Origin: an uncultured Coprococcus sp.
GTDB taxonomy: Bacteria > Bacillota > Clostridia > Lachnospirales > Lachnospiraceae
Assembly: GCA_900548215.1 (NCBI GenBank)
Contig: URJI01000010.1
Span: 1 to 45,907, forward strand
Direction of reading: 5' to 3'
Length of the DNA stretch: 45,907 nt
This document shows, one piece after another, positions 27,022 to 34,825 of this stretch. The number at the start of each line of letters is the position of its first letter. The stretch's first letter is position 1. The notes beneath the pieces were generated by a model. That model ran no database searches. It saw only the letters and a program-made list of their open reading frames with translations, and was not told the DNA's origin. The position numbers and the translations under genes are program-made.

Positions 27022-27050
27022 TTGTTATGTGGTGTTGTCGGTGCTACAAT
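27022..27050 (+). promoter_or_regulatory. Promoter of the YczE-type gene
   Basis: TTGTTA (27022-27027) and TACAAT (27045-27050) are separated by exactly 17 bp. The start would be near 27057, giving a leader of about 115 nt. Confidence 0.65.
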
Positions 27051-27171
27051 CAAAAACCGCAGGGATATATATATGAAGTCTTAGACAATTAAAGCTCCCC
27101 TGATGCTGGGGAAATCAAAGTATATGTTATAAAACACATTATATAATGAAAGAAATGAGGAAAAACAGAAA

Positions 27172-27885
27172 ATGAATACTCAATCAGGAAATGCACATCT
27201 GCACAACATCTGGGGCGAAATCGCCCTGATAACAGCTGTCATCATCAATAGTTTCGGAGTGGTTCTCATGCTCTATTCTGCAGCGGGAATATCGGCAATA
27301 TCCAGCGTACCATACGCATTCTCTCTGGTTCTTCCAAGACTGACTCTCGGAACCTGGACATACATATTTCAGGGCGTACTTATTCTCACCCTCATGATCA
27401 TGAGAAGGAAATTTGTCCCCCAGTATCTGTGCAGCTTCATAGTTGGTTTCGTATTTGGCAAGATGCTGGATATCCATGAGATGTGGATCGGAGCTTTGCC
27501 AACTGCCCTCCCATGGAGAATCCTTTACTTTGTGATAAGTTATATTTTGATATGCATCGGAATCGCACTGTCCAACAGATGTGGGCTTCCGATCATCCCG
27601 ACAGACCTATTCCCAAGAGAGCTGTCTGAGATTATATCGGCAAAATATTCCAAGGTTAAGATTTCGTTTGATGTGATCTGCCTTGCAACGACAGCTGCCA
27701 TGACAGGTTTTATCCTTGGTCATATCTACGGTCTGGGAATCGGCACAGTTCTTGCTGCATTCACCATGGGCAAGGGAATCGCCATAGTTGGAAATGTCAT
27801 GGACAAGCACATCGCCATCGCACCATACATAACCAATCACATCAGGCGCCACGGCACCCACAAAGCTCAGTACGCAGGACACTAA
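27172..27885 (+). CDS. YczE/YyaS/YitT-type membrane protein
   Basis: The 237-residue protein has five to six membrane helices. It opens with a short polar N terminus and IALITAVIINSFGVVLMLYSAAGIS, and contains ILICIGIALSNRCGLPIIPTDLFPREL, characteristic of the YczE/YitT group. A similar protein in B. subtilis (YczE) is linked to surfactin-locus function, but the biochemical role of the family is unknown. The divergent LysR regulator and its box suggest regulated expression. A long hairpin lies downstream. Confidence 0.8.
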   Translation: MNTQSGNAHLHNIWGEIALITAVIINSFGVVLMLYSAAGISAISSVPYAFSLVLPRLTLGTWTYIFQGVLILTLMIMRRKFVPQYLCSFIVGFVFGKMLDIHEMWIGALPTALPWRILYFVISYILICIGIALSNRCGLPIIPTDLFPRELSEIISAKYSKVKISFDVICLATTAAMTGFILGHIYGLGIGTVLAAFTMGKGIAIVGNVMDKHIAIAPYITNHIRRHGTHKAQYAGH

Positions 27886-27906
27886 GAACAAATTCAACAC
27901 AAAAAG

Positions 27907-28060
27907 AACCATATATATGCCAGTCGGTAGTGAAGGCGCCATTGGTTCGATCAGTTACCTGCTAAGGCGAAGCAAACAACGCCCTTATCGTTTGCGTAGC
28001 CGCATGCATATGTAACTGGTCGAATCAAGGGAAGCCGAACGTGACTGCATATATATGGTT
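27907..28060. repeat. Nested inverted repeat, about 154 bp, between convergent genes
   Basis: The ends AACCATATATATGC (27907) and GCATATATATGGTT (to 28060) are perfect inverted copies. Inward, a 17-bp stem pairs 27942-27958 with 28011-28027 (two G-U type differences), and inside that GCTA...TAGC and GCAAAC...GTTTGC pair. T-runs follow on both strands, so it can act as a bidirectional terminator, but it is far longer than needed. It may be a miniature palindromic element. Confidence 0.6.
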
Positions 28061-28079
28061 ATTTTTTATCGTCCATCAA

Positions 28080-28511
28080 TCAGGCATTTGCCAGCTGGCG
28101 TCCGAGCTCCTTACACTCCTCAAGGCCTTCTGCGTCAGGTGTCTCATGGCACATAAGTCCGGCTCCGCCTACGAGTTCTGCGCCTGCTGACTGCATTCTC
28201 GCCTCCCAGTCGCGCATCCACTCGCCATCTCCCCAGCCGTATGAACCGAAGAGTGCGATCTTCTTGCCTGCCGCAAATCCCTCAACCTCAGCAACAAATG
28301 GCTCCATCTCAGCCTCCTCAAGCACCTCAGCTCCCATAGCCGGGCATCCAAGTGCAAATACTGGTTCATCCTTGAGTGCATCCGGTGTAATGCTGCTTAC
28401 AAATACTACCTCCGCTTCCTTTCCAGCATCTCTCACGCCATCCGCGATAGCCTCCGCCATCATCTGTGTATTTCCGCCCTGTGTCCAGAATACGATATTA
28501 ATTTTGCTCAT
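28080..28511 (-). CDS. Flavodoxin
   Basis: This FMN electron carrier has 143 residues. The phosphate-binding loop is WTQGGNTQMMAEAI (residues 9-22), and the second FMN loop includes FGSYGWGDGEWM near 92-103. ALGCPAMGAEVLEE marks the 50s loop. The short chain suits a low-potential anaerobic electron carrier. AAGGAGG precedes the ATG; a second copy of that ribosome sequence lies 148 bp upstream across a hairpin array. DUF3793 is the preceding gene in the same direction. Confidence 0.92.
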   Translation of the reverse strand: MSKINIVFWTQGGNTQMMAEAIADGVRDAGKEAEVVFVSSITPDALKDEPVFALGCPAMGAEVLEEAEMEPFVAEVEGFAAGKKIALFGSYGWGDGEWMRDWEARMQSAGAELVGGAGLMCHETPDAEGLEECKELGRQLANA

Positions 28512-28516
28512 AATAA

Positions 28517-28682
28517 TCCTCCTTATGAAATTATGTGGAGCAGACGCATTCCAATGCGCTGCGCGCGGCGTCTGCGTGAACTGTCATCAAGCATCGCTTG
28601 ATGACCTGCGCACACATCAGTGTGCTTCCTTCCTTCACAAGGATTCCTCCCACTTGCGTGGGTCCCTCCTTATGAAAATTAT
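28517..28682 (-). repeat. Five-hairpin array flanked by direct repeats that include a ribosome site
   Basis: Perfect stems run GCAGACGC...GCGTCTGC (28540-28575), TCATCAAGC-ATC-GCTTGATGA (28584-28604), GCACAC-ATCA-GTGTGC (28610-28625), a small CCTT...AAGG (about 28632-28642), and CCCAC-TTGC-GTGGG (28649-28662). The array is flanked by near-identical copies of TCCTTATGAAATTAT at about 28520 and 28668. On the minus strand each copy contains ATAAGGAGG. The layout suggests insertion into the flavodoxin leader with target duplication. Confidence 0.6.
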
Positions 28683-28812
28683 ATGTAAAAGGGGCTTTCC
28701 CTATACATCCTTGTAAACTGTGTTTATCTGCATCTTTCCATATACTTCGTTCAGTGTGCTATGTGTAATTAAAAACTCACTATATGGATACTATACCTGT
28801 ATCAGCTGAATC

Positions 28813-29487
28813 CTACGCCGCGTTTCTACTCGCCGTGTACATCCCCATGATGTCTCTCATATGCAGTCCATTTGAAAGAAACTGGATAAGTCTCTCTTCC
28901 GCACATTCAAATATATGAAATGTTCTCCGCTTTGATTCAGCATCCTCATACACCTTCCAGTAGCCGGAACAAAGTGCATTTCTGCCACTTTGCCGAATAA
29001 AACCCTCCACATCCTCCGGTGGATATCCCAGCAGCAAGCCCATCTCGTGCGGAAACCACTCCTTGCCAAGAGCTCCATCGCCACAAGCTATATCTTCCTG
29101 TGCCGGTTGTTTCGAGGTGAATCTTCCTCTGCTCTTTAAGTACTGCTGATATTTTCCGCGGAACTCAGCGAGGATCTCAGAAAGTTCCATGTCTGCATAT
29201 CCCAGCTCAGACATAAGTCTTTGCACATCATTCCTCTGGACAAATGCCCTGAGCTTTGCCGCATTGTAGATAAATACATTTACCCTGCCACAGGTTGCTC
29301 CCAGTGTGTACATACATATATCGCTGTCCTTCAGTATCTCCACCATCTGACGATATCCGCTGAGTTCTATGTTCAGAAGATTTGACACCTTGACGCCCGT
29401 TATCACTGGTGCACACTGAAGTGCCATCTGAAGTTCCACATCGCCGAGCTCCATGCCCTTCATGATCTCCCATGTATTTTCACTCAT
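28813..29487 (-). CDS. DUF3793 family protein
   Basis: The 224-residue protein has the DUF3793 pattern: an N-terminal block with VNVFIYNAAKL near residue 70, a middle helical block, and FPHEMGLLLGYPPEDVEGFI near 145-165. The role is unknown. In Clostridia the family is commonly found beside flavodoxin and ferrous-iron transport (feo) genes, which hints at iron or redox physiology. Here flavodoxin follows in the same direction. AAGGAGG precedes the ATG, and an iron-box-like palindrome lies about 100 bp upstream. Confidence 0.85.
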   Translation of the reverse strand: MSENTWEIMKGMELGDVELQMALQCAPVITGVKVSNLLNIELSGYRQMVEILKDSDICMYTLGATCGRVNVFIYNAAKLRAFVQRNDVQRLMSELGYADMELSEILAEFRGKYQQYLKSRGRFTSKQPAQEDIACGDGALGKEWFPHEMGLLLGYPPEDVEGFIRQSGRNALCSGYWKVYEDAESKRRTFHIFECAEERLIQFLSNGLHMRDIMGMYTASRNAA

Positions 29488-29584
29488 ACAAAACCTCCTT
29501 GTGACAAATAGGTGTTTGAGAATAACAGGAAAATGCTATACAAGCCCACATTTTAAATAGTGATTTAAAGCATTTCCACGTCTA

Positions 29585-29600
29585 GTTAGCCTTGCCTAAC
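29585..29600 (-). promoter_or_regulatory. Iron-regulator-like palindrome upstream of DUF3793
   Basis: GTTAGCCTTGCCTAAC has perfect GTTAG/CTAAC ends with TTAG-N6-CTAA. It resembles boxes of DtxR/IdeR-type iron regulators. Position upstream of DUF3793-flavodoxin supports iron control, but no regulator gene is in the window. Confidence 0.4.
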
Positions 29601-29638
29601 CCTGATGAAAATACTACAGGATTCCTCCCCGAACGTCA

Positions 29639-29675
29639 ATAACCCGGAGTGAGACATTTTCTCACTCCGGGTTAT
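29639..29675. terminator. Strong hairpin at the end of the GntR/ABC operon
   Basis: ATAACCCGGAGTGAG and CTCACTCCGGGTTAT form a perfect 15-bp stem with a 7-nt loop. Neither strand has a long T-run, so it may end transcription with help or protect the 3' end. Confidence 0.6.
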
Positions 29676-29697
29676 CTTATTGATTAAAAATATACAT

Positions 29698-29892
29698 TTA
29701 TAAATTCTGCTTTATCATCGTCCTGCGCGGCTCTTTATTTCCGCCTGTTACCATATTGAGCAGCCGCCACACACCATATGCACAGATCCCACACACAGCC
29801 ACAGGTACAAGGAGCACTACTATGACTCCTGTACAGACTCCTGTAACCAGGTATCTAAAATATTTCATCACATCACCATTCCTCATCCTCAT
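29698..29892 (-). CDS. Small single-helix membrane protein
   Basis: This 64-residue protein (fewer if a later start is used) has one hydrophobic helix, TGVCTGVIVVLLVPVAVCGI, and a basic tail GGNKEPRRTMIKQ. It closes the GntR/ABC operon, 44 bp after the permease. AGGAGAT precedes the first ATG at 29892 closely; ATGs at 29886 and 29868 are alternatives. Not recognised as a known family; it could be a small ABC-associated peptide. Confidence 0.5.
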   Translation of the reverse strand: MRMRNGDVMKYFRYLVTGVCTGVIVVLLVPVAVCGICAYGVWRLLNMVTGGNKEPRRTMIKQNL

Positions 29893-29936
29893 ATCTCCTG
29901 TCGTTTCACGCGCGCATTCATATTACAGCATATCGC

Positions 29937-30707
29937 CTATAAGCTGATCTTCTTAGTAAGCAGTGTCGCACTTCCTATATAACTGCCGATCATGCATACA
30001 ACGTAGAGTATAAGCTGCGGTATATTCTTATACATAGCGTAAAGCATAGTCTCCACCTGTATGTCCGTCCCAAGATGCGGAAGCTTGTATGCTATGTAGC
30101 TCACCAGCACATAAAGAGCCACAAAAAGTATAAAGCTGACAACGCCCTTTATCTTCTTGTTCTGGAGCACTGTGGAAGACAGTGACACTGCGAGGTACGC
30201 TATGGTTATCATTGTATAGAATTGAATAAGTGCTACTACTATGAACCCTGCAACATTTGCAATGACACTTCCTATTGACAATCCTCTTGTTCCCAGAATA
30301 TCATCCAGCACAAGCTCAACGCTAGCTACACCACCGTTATGTGACTTAAGCAGGTTATAATCAACAACTATAAGCAGTCCAAGAAAGGCCACAAGTGTCG
30401 CACCGGTGAGCAGGATTGAAAGCAGCTTTGCACCGATAATCTTGTAATTTGAAATTGGCGTCATAAACACCATATACCCAGTCTTGTTCTTCAGATCCTG
30501 ACTATATATTATCACACCATATATCAAGACGAACATAAACGAAGCCCAACCTCCCATCACAAGGAAGGTGATACCAAGTCCAGCTAACAAATTCTTTTCT
30601 GCAAATATTCCAATCACGAACAGCAATTCTGCTGCCGCAAGAGCCGTTATAACCACCAGAAGTGGAAATACTCCACGTCTGTATTCATATTTCATCATCT
30701 TTAACAT
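29937..30707 (-). CDS. ABC-2 type permease
   Basis: This membrane subunit of an ABC exporter has 256 residues and six predicted helices. It opens MLKMMKYEYRRGVFPLLVVI, typical of permeases whose N terminus faces the cytoplasm beside the first helix. The YGVIIYSQDLKNKTGYMVFMTP loop is common in YtrC/D-like permeases. It follows the ATPase gene by 66 bp in an operon headed by a YtrA-type regulator. Substrates of such systems are often cell-wall antibiotics or lipids; this is inference from the family. Confidence 0.8.
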   Translation of the reverse strand: MLKMMKYEYRRGVFPLLVVITALAAAELLFVIGIFAEKNLLAGLGITFLVMGGWASFMFVLIYGVIIYSQDLKNKTGYMVFMTPISNYKIIGAKLLSILLTGATLVAFLGLLIVVDYNLLKSHNGGVASVELVLDDILGTRGLSIGSVIANVAGFIVVALIQFYTMITIAYLAVSLSSTVLQNKKIKGVVSFILFVALYVLVSYIAYKLPHLGTDIQVETMLYAMYKNIPQLILYVVCMIGSYIGSATLLTKKISL

Positions 30708-30773
30708 AATATCTATCTCTCCTTCATCAACAAATTTACAATCCAGTATGAACTTCGTTCATAGCGGTTCCTC

Positions 30774-31460
30774 CTAAGCATATATTTCCTTATACATATC
30801 AACTATCGACTTGCCCCTGCTCACTCGCAGTTCCTCTGCATCTCCCTGAAGCACACAGGTGCCATTCTTGATAAAGAATGCGTGATCCACGATCCTCTCA
30901 AGCTCATCCACAAGGTGGCTGGACATGAGCACGGCTGTGTCATCCGATATATTCCGGACAATCGTGCTGATGATCTTTTCCCTCGCTATAATGTCTATTC
31001 CGTTCAGTGGCTCATCCAGCATGACGATCCTACTGTCTCTGGACAAAGTCACCGCTATCTTGAGTTTTGCCAGCATTCCTGAGGACATACTCTTTGCCTT
31101 CTGGTCCGGATTCAGCTCCATTTCCGCAAGCAGTCCCATGTATTTGTCATAATCAAAGTCATTAAAGAAATCTTTATAATACTTTCCTATGTCTTTACAG
31201 TTCATATATCCGAAGAAAAATGCCTCCGTCGGCATATAAGCTATGTCCTTCTTTGACCTGTACGTCATAGGCACTCCATCTATTGTGATAGTTCCTGAGT
31301 CCGGCTTGACCAGGCCGGCTATGATCTTCATAAGTGTTGACTTTCCACTTCCATTTGGACCGAGCAGCGCATATATGTGTCCCGGCTCTATCTCCAGCGA
31401 CAGGTCGGATATCGCTGTGGTGGTGATATACTTCTTAACAAGATGTTCGCATTTTAACAT
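30774..31460 (-). CDS. ABC transporter ATP-binding protein
   Basis: The 228-residue ATPase has Walker A GPNGSGKST (residues 34-42), Walker B IVMLDEPLNGID and an H-loop histidine in VLMSSHLVDELE. The signature segment reads MSSGMLAKLK and not LSGGQ, as in many YtrB- and EcsA-like ATPases. It pairs with the permease at 29937 and lies 56 bp after the GntR gene. Confidence 0.93.
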   Translation of the reverse strand: MLKCEHLVKKYITTTAISDLSLEIEPGHIYALLGPNGSGKSTLMKIIAGLVKPDSGTITIDGVPMTYRSKKDIAYMPTEAFFFGYMNCKDIGKYYKDFFNDFDYDKYMGLLAEMELNPDQKAKSMSSGMLAKLKIAVTLSRDSRIVMLDEPLNGIDIIAREKIISTIVRNISDDTAVLMSSHLVDELERIVDHAFFIKNGTCVLQGDAEELRVSRGKSIVDMYKEIYA

Positions 31461-31516
31461 TGTATCATTTCCCTTCTTTTTTATTCCTTCTTATTTCATT
31501 CTTTTTTATTTTCTTT

Positions 31517-31876
31517 TTACTTACCGAAGTGTTCTTTTAGCAGCTCAAGGATCTCATCGTGTGAAAATCCCATACCGGTGAGCTGTTCATCAAAGCTCTG
31601 TATGATTTCCTCTATTCTCTCCTTTTTCAGGTCGTCTATGACCTTGTCATCCTCCGTCACAAATGTTCCTATTCCACGTCTGGTATAGGACAACCCCATA
31701 GACTCCATCTCGCTGTAAATCCTCGCTGCAGTATTCGGATTTATCTGGTATTCTATGGCAAGTTCTCTTGATGACGGAAGCTTAGATCCCAAAGGCAGTG
31801 TGCCCGCTATGATCTTCTGCTTTATATCCTCTATGACCTGAAGATATATGGGGATATTCGTCTTAAATTCCATCAC
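31517..31876 (-). CDS. GntR-family regulator, YtrA subfamily
   Basis: The 119-residue product has a winged helix (residues 7-72) with IPIYLQVIEDIKQKIIAGTLPLGSKLPSSRELA and NPNTAARIYSEME, followed by a short dimerisation tail. The absence of a large effector domain defines the YtrA group, which usually represses its own ABC-transporter operon. AAGGAGGAGG precedes the ATG. A promoter with an overlapping 18-bp palindrome lies immediately upstream. Confidence 0.92.
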   Translation of the reverse strand: MMEFKTNIPIYLQVIEDIKQKIIAGTLPLGSKLPSSRELAIEYQINPNTAARIYSEMESMGLSYTRRGIGTFVTEDDKVIDDLKKERIEEIIQSFDEQLTGMGFSHDEILELLKEHFGK

Positions 31877-31917
31877 ACACCTCCTCCTTGTATGTTGTCT
31901 AGCTCCGCTGTACCGCT

Positions 31918-31957
31918 GTACTATTTGAATAGTACACTAGTGTCATAGTATTGTCAA
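31918..31957 (-). promoter_or_regulatory. Promoter and operator of the GntR/ABC operon
   Basis: On the minus strand TTGACA (31957-31952), 17 bp, then TACTAT (31934-31929) make a near-ideal promoter. The perfect palindrome GTACTATTTGAATAGTAC at 31918-31935 covers the -10 and the start, as expected for autorepression by a YtrA-type protein. A second small palindrome, ACACTAGTGT, lies within the spacer. Confidence 0.75.
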
Positions 31958-32088
31958 CTATATTTTTAAATAAAGCATATTTTTTTAGTTTTTTTCATCT
32001 AGATAGTAACTCATGCATCCGGTCATCTCGCCATCTTTGCTTATCACCTACATTTTATCTCATATACAATGTTTTCACTTAAAAGATA

Positions 32089-32138
32089 AAAAAATTATCC
32101 ATAAAACACATTATTCTGTGTCCTACGGATAATTTTTT
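32089..32138. repeat. GGATAA inverted repeat
   Basis: AAAAAATTATCC (32089-32100) and GGATAATTTTTT (32127-32138) are perfect inverted copies around a 26-bp interior that holds ACACA...TGTGT. Same build as 17455-17530. It may terminate the glycosyltransferase remnant or be a dispersed palindromic element. Confidence 0.6.
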
Positions 32139-32242
32139 AAAATTTTTTCTTTTTTAGAGCTTTTTCATCTATTTGGAGATAATTTTGTATCTTTTCCATG
32201 GTTATCCCAACAGCCACTAGAGAATTCATACAGATTAAATTT

Positions 32243-32595
32243 CTAGCAAGCCCTCAGCACCAGTGCTTGCAGCTCGCACACATTCATATAAAGCTTCTCA
32301 ACTCTGTCTGCAAATATCGCTGTGGAGAATTTATCCGTGTCAATCCCAGATGGAATCACCTCAACAGGACATAACACATCATACTTTTCAAGCACATCCT
32401 CTAGAAGGTTGAGAACTCGCATTGGGAATGTATGACATCTGGTTTCCATTCTATGAGTTTGTCTATGACCGCCTTGATAACAGGCATCTTAAGCCTCGCC
32501 TCCGGATAAATCTTTCCGGCACCTATTGACGCCGCATATATCACATCTCCATCTATATATGTGTGGTGATTTCTCGAGAGTGTAAGTATCTTCAT
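32243..32595 (-). pseudogene. Decayed GT4-type glycosyltransferase
   Basis: The first frame (from 32595) gives MKILTLSRNHHTYIDG and KPDVIHSQCEFSTF, the first and second strands of a GT4 glycosyltransferase such as diacylglycerol glucosyltransferases. A second overlapping frame (32243-32449) continues with VEVIPSGIDTDKFS, a segment that normally lies about 100 residues further on. The middle is deleted and the frame is shifted, and the catalytic C-terminal half is gone. It is not functional. Confidence 0.6.
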
Positions 32596-32797
32596 AATCT
32601 ATCGTCTCCTTCTATTTCAGGCGATGTTCATTCTGTACATCACCACCTGCACCTTATCCTCATATCAACTACTTTCTGGTTCTTACTCTGCCTTTGATAT
32701 ATTTTCTGTTCCATAAAAGAGCTTTTCGTATACCCTGAAGATAAATTGCCATGAAAATCTCTTGGTAAATTTAATGACAAATTATTTAGAAAACTCC

Positions 32798-32826
32798 TTG
32801 CATTTTTTTCAGAATCTTCTTATACT
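32798..32826 (+). promoter_or_regulatory. Promoter of tRNA-Pro
   Basis: TTGCAT (32798-32803) and TATACT (32821-32826) are spaced by 17 bp. The start would be about 20 nt before the mature tRNA. Confidence 0.65.
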
Positions 32827-32852
32827 ATTATGGCAGTGTTGATAAACACTAT

Positions 32853-32926
32853 CGGTGCGTGGCTCAGCTTGGTAGAGCGCTTCGTTCGGGACGAAGAGGT
32901 CGTGGGTTCGAATCCCGTCGCACCGA
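32853..32926 (+). tRNA. tRNA-Pro (anticodon CGG)
   Basis: The 74-nt cloverleaf has acceptor CGGTGCG/CGCACCG, D stem GCTC/GAGC, anticodon stem CTTCG/CGAAG with loop TTCGGGA, and T arm GTGGGTTCGAATCCCGT with one mispair. The anticodon is CGG (codon CCG). CCA is not encoded. A run of seven T directly after the gene is part of its terminator. Confidence 0.95.
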
Positions 32927-33121
32927 TTTTTTTTGTATTCTTTTTTATTCTTCTGATTTTAAGTTCATTTCAACTTCCGCCCCCATTTTTTTTCAGGACG
33001 CCTTTATCTGAGCAACGAAAGTTTTTTATCCCCCTAAATGTTATTTTACAGATATACTTTAGCAAATTTGAGTATAAAACTCCTGTTCACTGTCCATACT
33101 CTATTTAGGAGAAAATCCACA

Positions 33122-33136
33122 GACTGCCAGGCAGTC
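33122..33136 (+). promoter_or_regulatory. GACTGCC palindrome upstream of hcp
   Basis: GACTGCC-A-GGCAGTC is symmetrical around one base, followed by ACCATTTTTTT. Its geometry suits a dimeric protein site or a weak attenuator 46 bp before the hcp start codon. The protein is unknown; it does not match the GTAAC-type site of HcpR. Confidence 0.4.
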
Positions 33137-33182
33137 ACCATTTTTTTCAGATAAATTCATAATTTCAGGAGGTATACAGTAC

Positions 33183-34760
33183 ATGTCAAATATGTTTTGT
33201 TTTCAGTGTCAGCAGACAGCGGGGGGATCCGCATGTATCAATACCGGAGTGTGCGGCAAGCAGCCGTCCACATCAAATCTACAGGATGAGCTCGTATGCG
33301 AACTCATAAAGCTTGCTGAACTCTCAAAAAAAGAAAATAAGCACAGCAAAATCGCCGACAAACTTATAATAGACGGCCTTTTCACCACCCTGACAAATGT
33401 CAACTTTGACGATAGCGCTATAAAAGAATTTATAGGAAGAGTTAAAAACGAACAGAACAAGATCTGCAAATCCGAGTCTGAAAAGATACACGTGATTGAT
33501 CTCTGGGATGGTGACACCGATGTTGTATCGCTGCGCTCCACCCTGCTGTTTGGTCTCAAGGGTATGGCAGCATACGCCCACCACGCCATGAACCTTGGAT
33601 ACACAGATAATGAAGTTTTGAAATGGTTCTACAAAGGACTTTGCGAGGTAAACAAAGAGCACAGCGTTACGGAATGGATAGATCTCATTATGGAATTTGG
33701 CCAGGTAAATTTCAAATGCATGGAGCTGCTGGACAAAGCCAACACTGAATCATTTGGCAATCCTGTGCCTACGAGAGTAAATGTCGACATCAAAAAGGGG
33801 CCATTTATCGTGGTCTCCGGTCACGACCTGAACGACCTGTCACAGCTCCTTGAGCAGACTAAAAAGACAGGAGTAAATGTATATACCCACTGCGAGATGC
33901 TGCCTGCGCACGGCTATCCGGAACTTAACAAATACCCTAATCTGGCGGGAAACTTCGGAACCGCATGGCAGAGCCAACAGACGGAATTTGAGAACATACC
34001 CGCGCCGGTGCTCTTCACCACCAACTGTCTCATGCCGCCAAGGCCGAGCTACAAGGACAGGATCTACACCACATCAGTCGTGGGTTATGACGGCATGGTT
34101 CACATCTCAGGTACAAGAGCAGGGAAGAAAGATTTTACCCCTCTGATCAAGCACGCGCAGAAACTCGGCGGCTATGAACACGACAGGAGCATGAGCGGCA
34201 TAAACGGCGGCCATATGCTGACGACCGGATTTGGCCACAGCGCAGTTCTGTCGCAGGCTGGCAAAATCATAGATGCAATCAAGGCTGGTCATATCAAACA
34301 CATTTTCCTCGTTGGCGGCTGCGACGGCGCACATCCGGGACGCAACTATTACACCAAATTCGTAAAGCAGACTCCGATGGACACCATTGTCCTCACCCTC
34401 GCCTGCGGCAAATACCGTTTCAACGATCTCGACCTCGGCGAAATTGACGGGATTCCAAGAATACTCGACATGGGACAGTGCAACGATTCCTACAGTGCCA
34501 TCAAGGTTGCTTTGGCTCTTGCTGATGCATTTCATTGCAGCATAAACGACCTCCCACTCACCCTTGTCCTGTCATGGTATGAGCAGAAGGCTGTCTGCAT
34601 ACTTCTCACCCTGCTGTCACTGGGTGTGCGCAACATGTATATCGGCCCGACACTGCCTGCGTTCATGTCTGAGACCGTGGTGAAATATCTGGTAGAAAAT
34701 TATAAGCTAAACCCGATCACTGCTCCTGAACAGGATATGGATGCGATACTGAAACGATAA
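33183..34760 (+). CDS. hcp: Hybrid cluster protein (hydroxylamine reductase)
   Basis: This cytoplasmic iron-sulfur protein reduces hydroxylamine or nitric oxide and protects anaerobes from nitrosative stress. The 525-residue product starts with the 4Fe-4S motif CFQCQQTAGGSACINTGVCG (CX2CX8CX5C). Later cysteines in YTHCEMLPAHGYPELN, TTNCLMPP, LVGGCDGAHPGR, LTLACGKYRFN and MGQCNDSYSA are hybrid-cluster ligands of the family. AGGAGG precedes the ATG. It has no adjacent hcr reductase. A palindrome lies in its leader and a terminator behind it. Confidence 0.94.
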   Translation: MSNMFCFQCQQTAGGSACINTGVCGKQPSTSNLQDELVCELIKLAELSKKENKHSKIADKLIIDGLFTTLTNVNFDDSAIKEFIGRVKNEQNKICKSESEKIHVIDLWDGDTDVVSLRSTLLFGLKGMAAYAHHAMNLGYTDNEVLKWFYKGLCEVNKEHSVTEWIDLIMEFGQVNFKCMELLDKANTESFGNPVPTRVNVDIKKGPFIVVSGHDLNDLSQLLEQTKKTGVNVYTHCEMLPAHGYPELNKYPNLAGNFGTAWQSQQTEFENIPAPVLFTTNCLMPPRPSYKDRIYTTSVVGYDGMVHISGTRAGKKDFTPLIKHAQKLGGYEHDRSMSGINGGHMLTTGFGHSAVLSQAGKIIDAIKAGHIKHIFLVGGCDGAHPGRNYYTKFVKQTPMDTIVLTLACGKYRFNDLDLGEIDGIPRILDMGQCNDSYSAIKVALALADAFHCSINDLPLTLVLSWYEQKAVCILLTLLSLGVRNMYIGPTLPAFMSETVVKYLVENYKLNPITAPEQDMDAILKR

Positions 34761-34779
34761 AAAATATACGTTCAAAAAA

Positions 34780-34808
34780 GCTGCATTATCAATTGATGAT
34801 AGTGCAGC
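34780..34808. terminator. Terminator between hcp and the Rpn-type gene
   Basis: GCTGCA-T-TATCA pairs with TGATA-G-TGCAGC. The A-run before and CCTTACTTT after suit termination in both directions, though the T-runs are imperfect. Confidence 0.6.
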
Positions 34809-34825
34809 CTTACTTTGGAATTATT

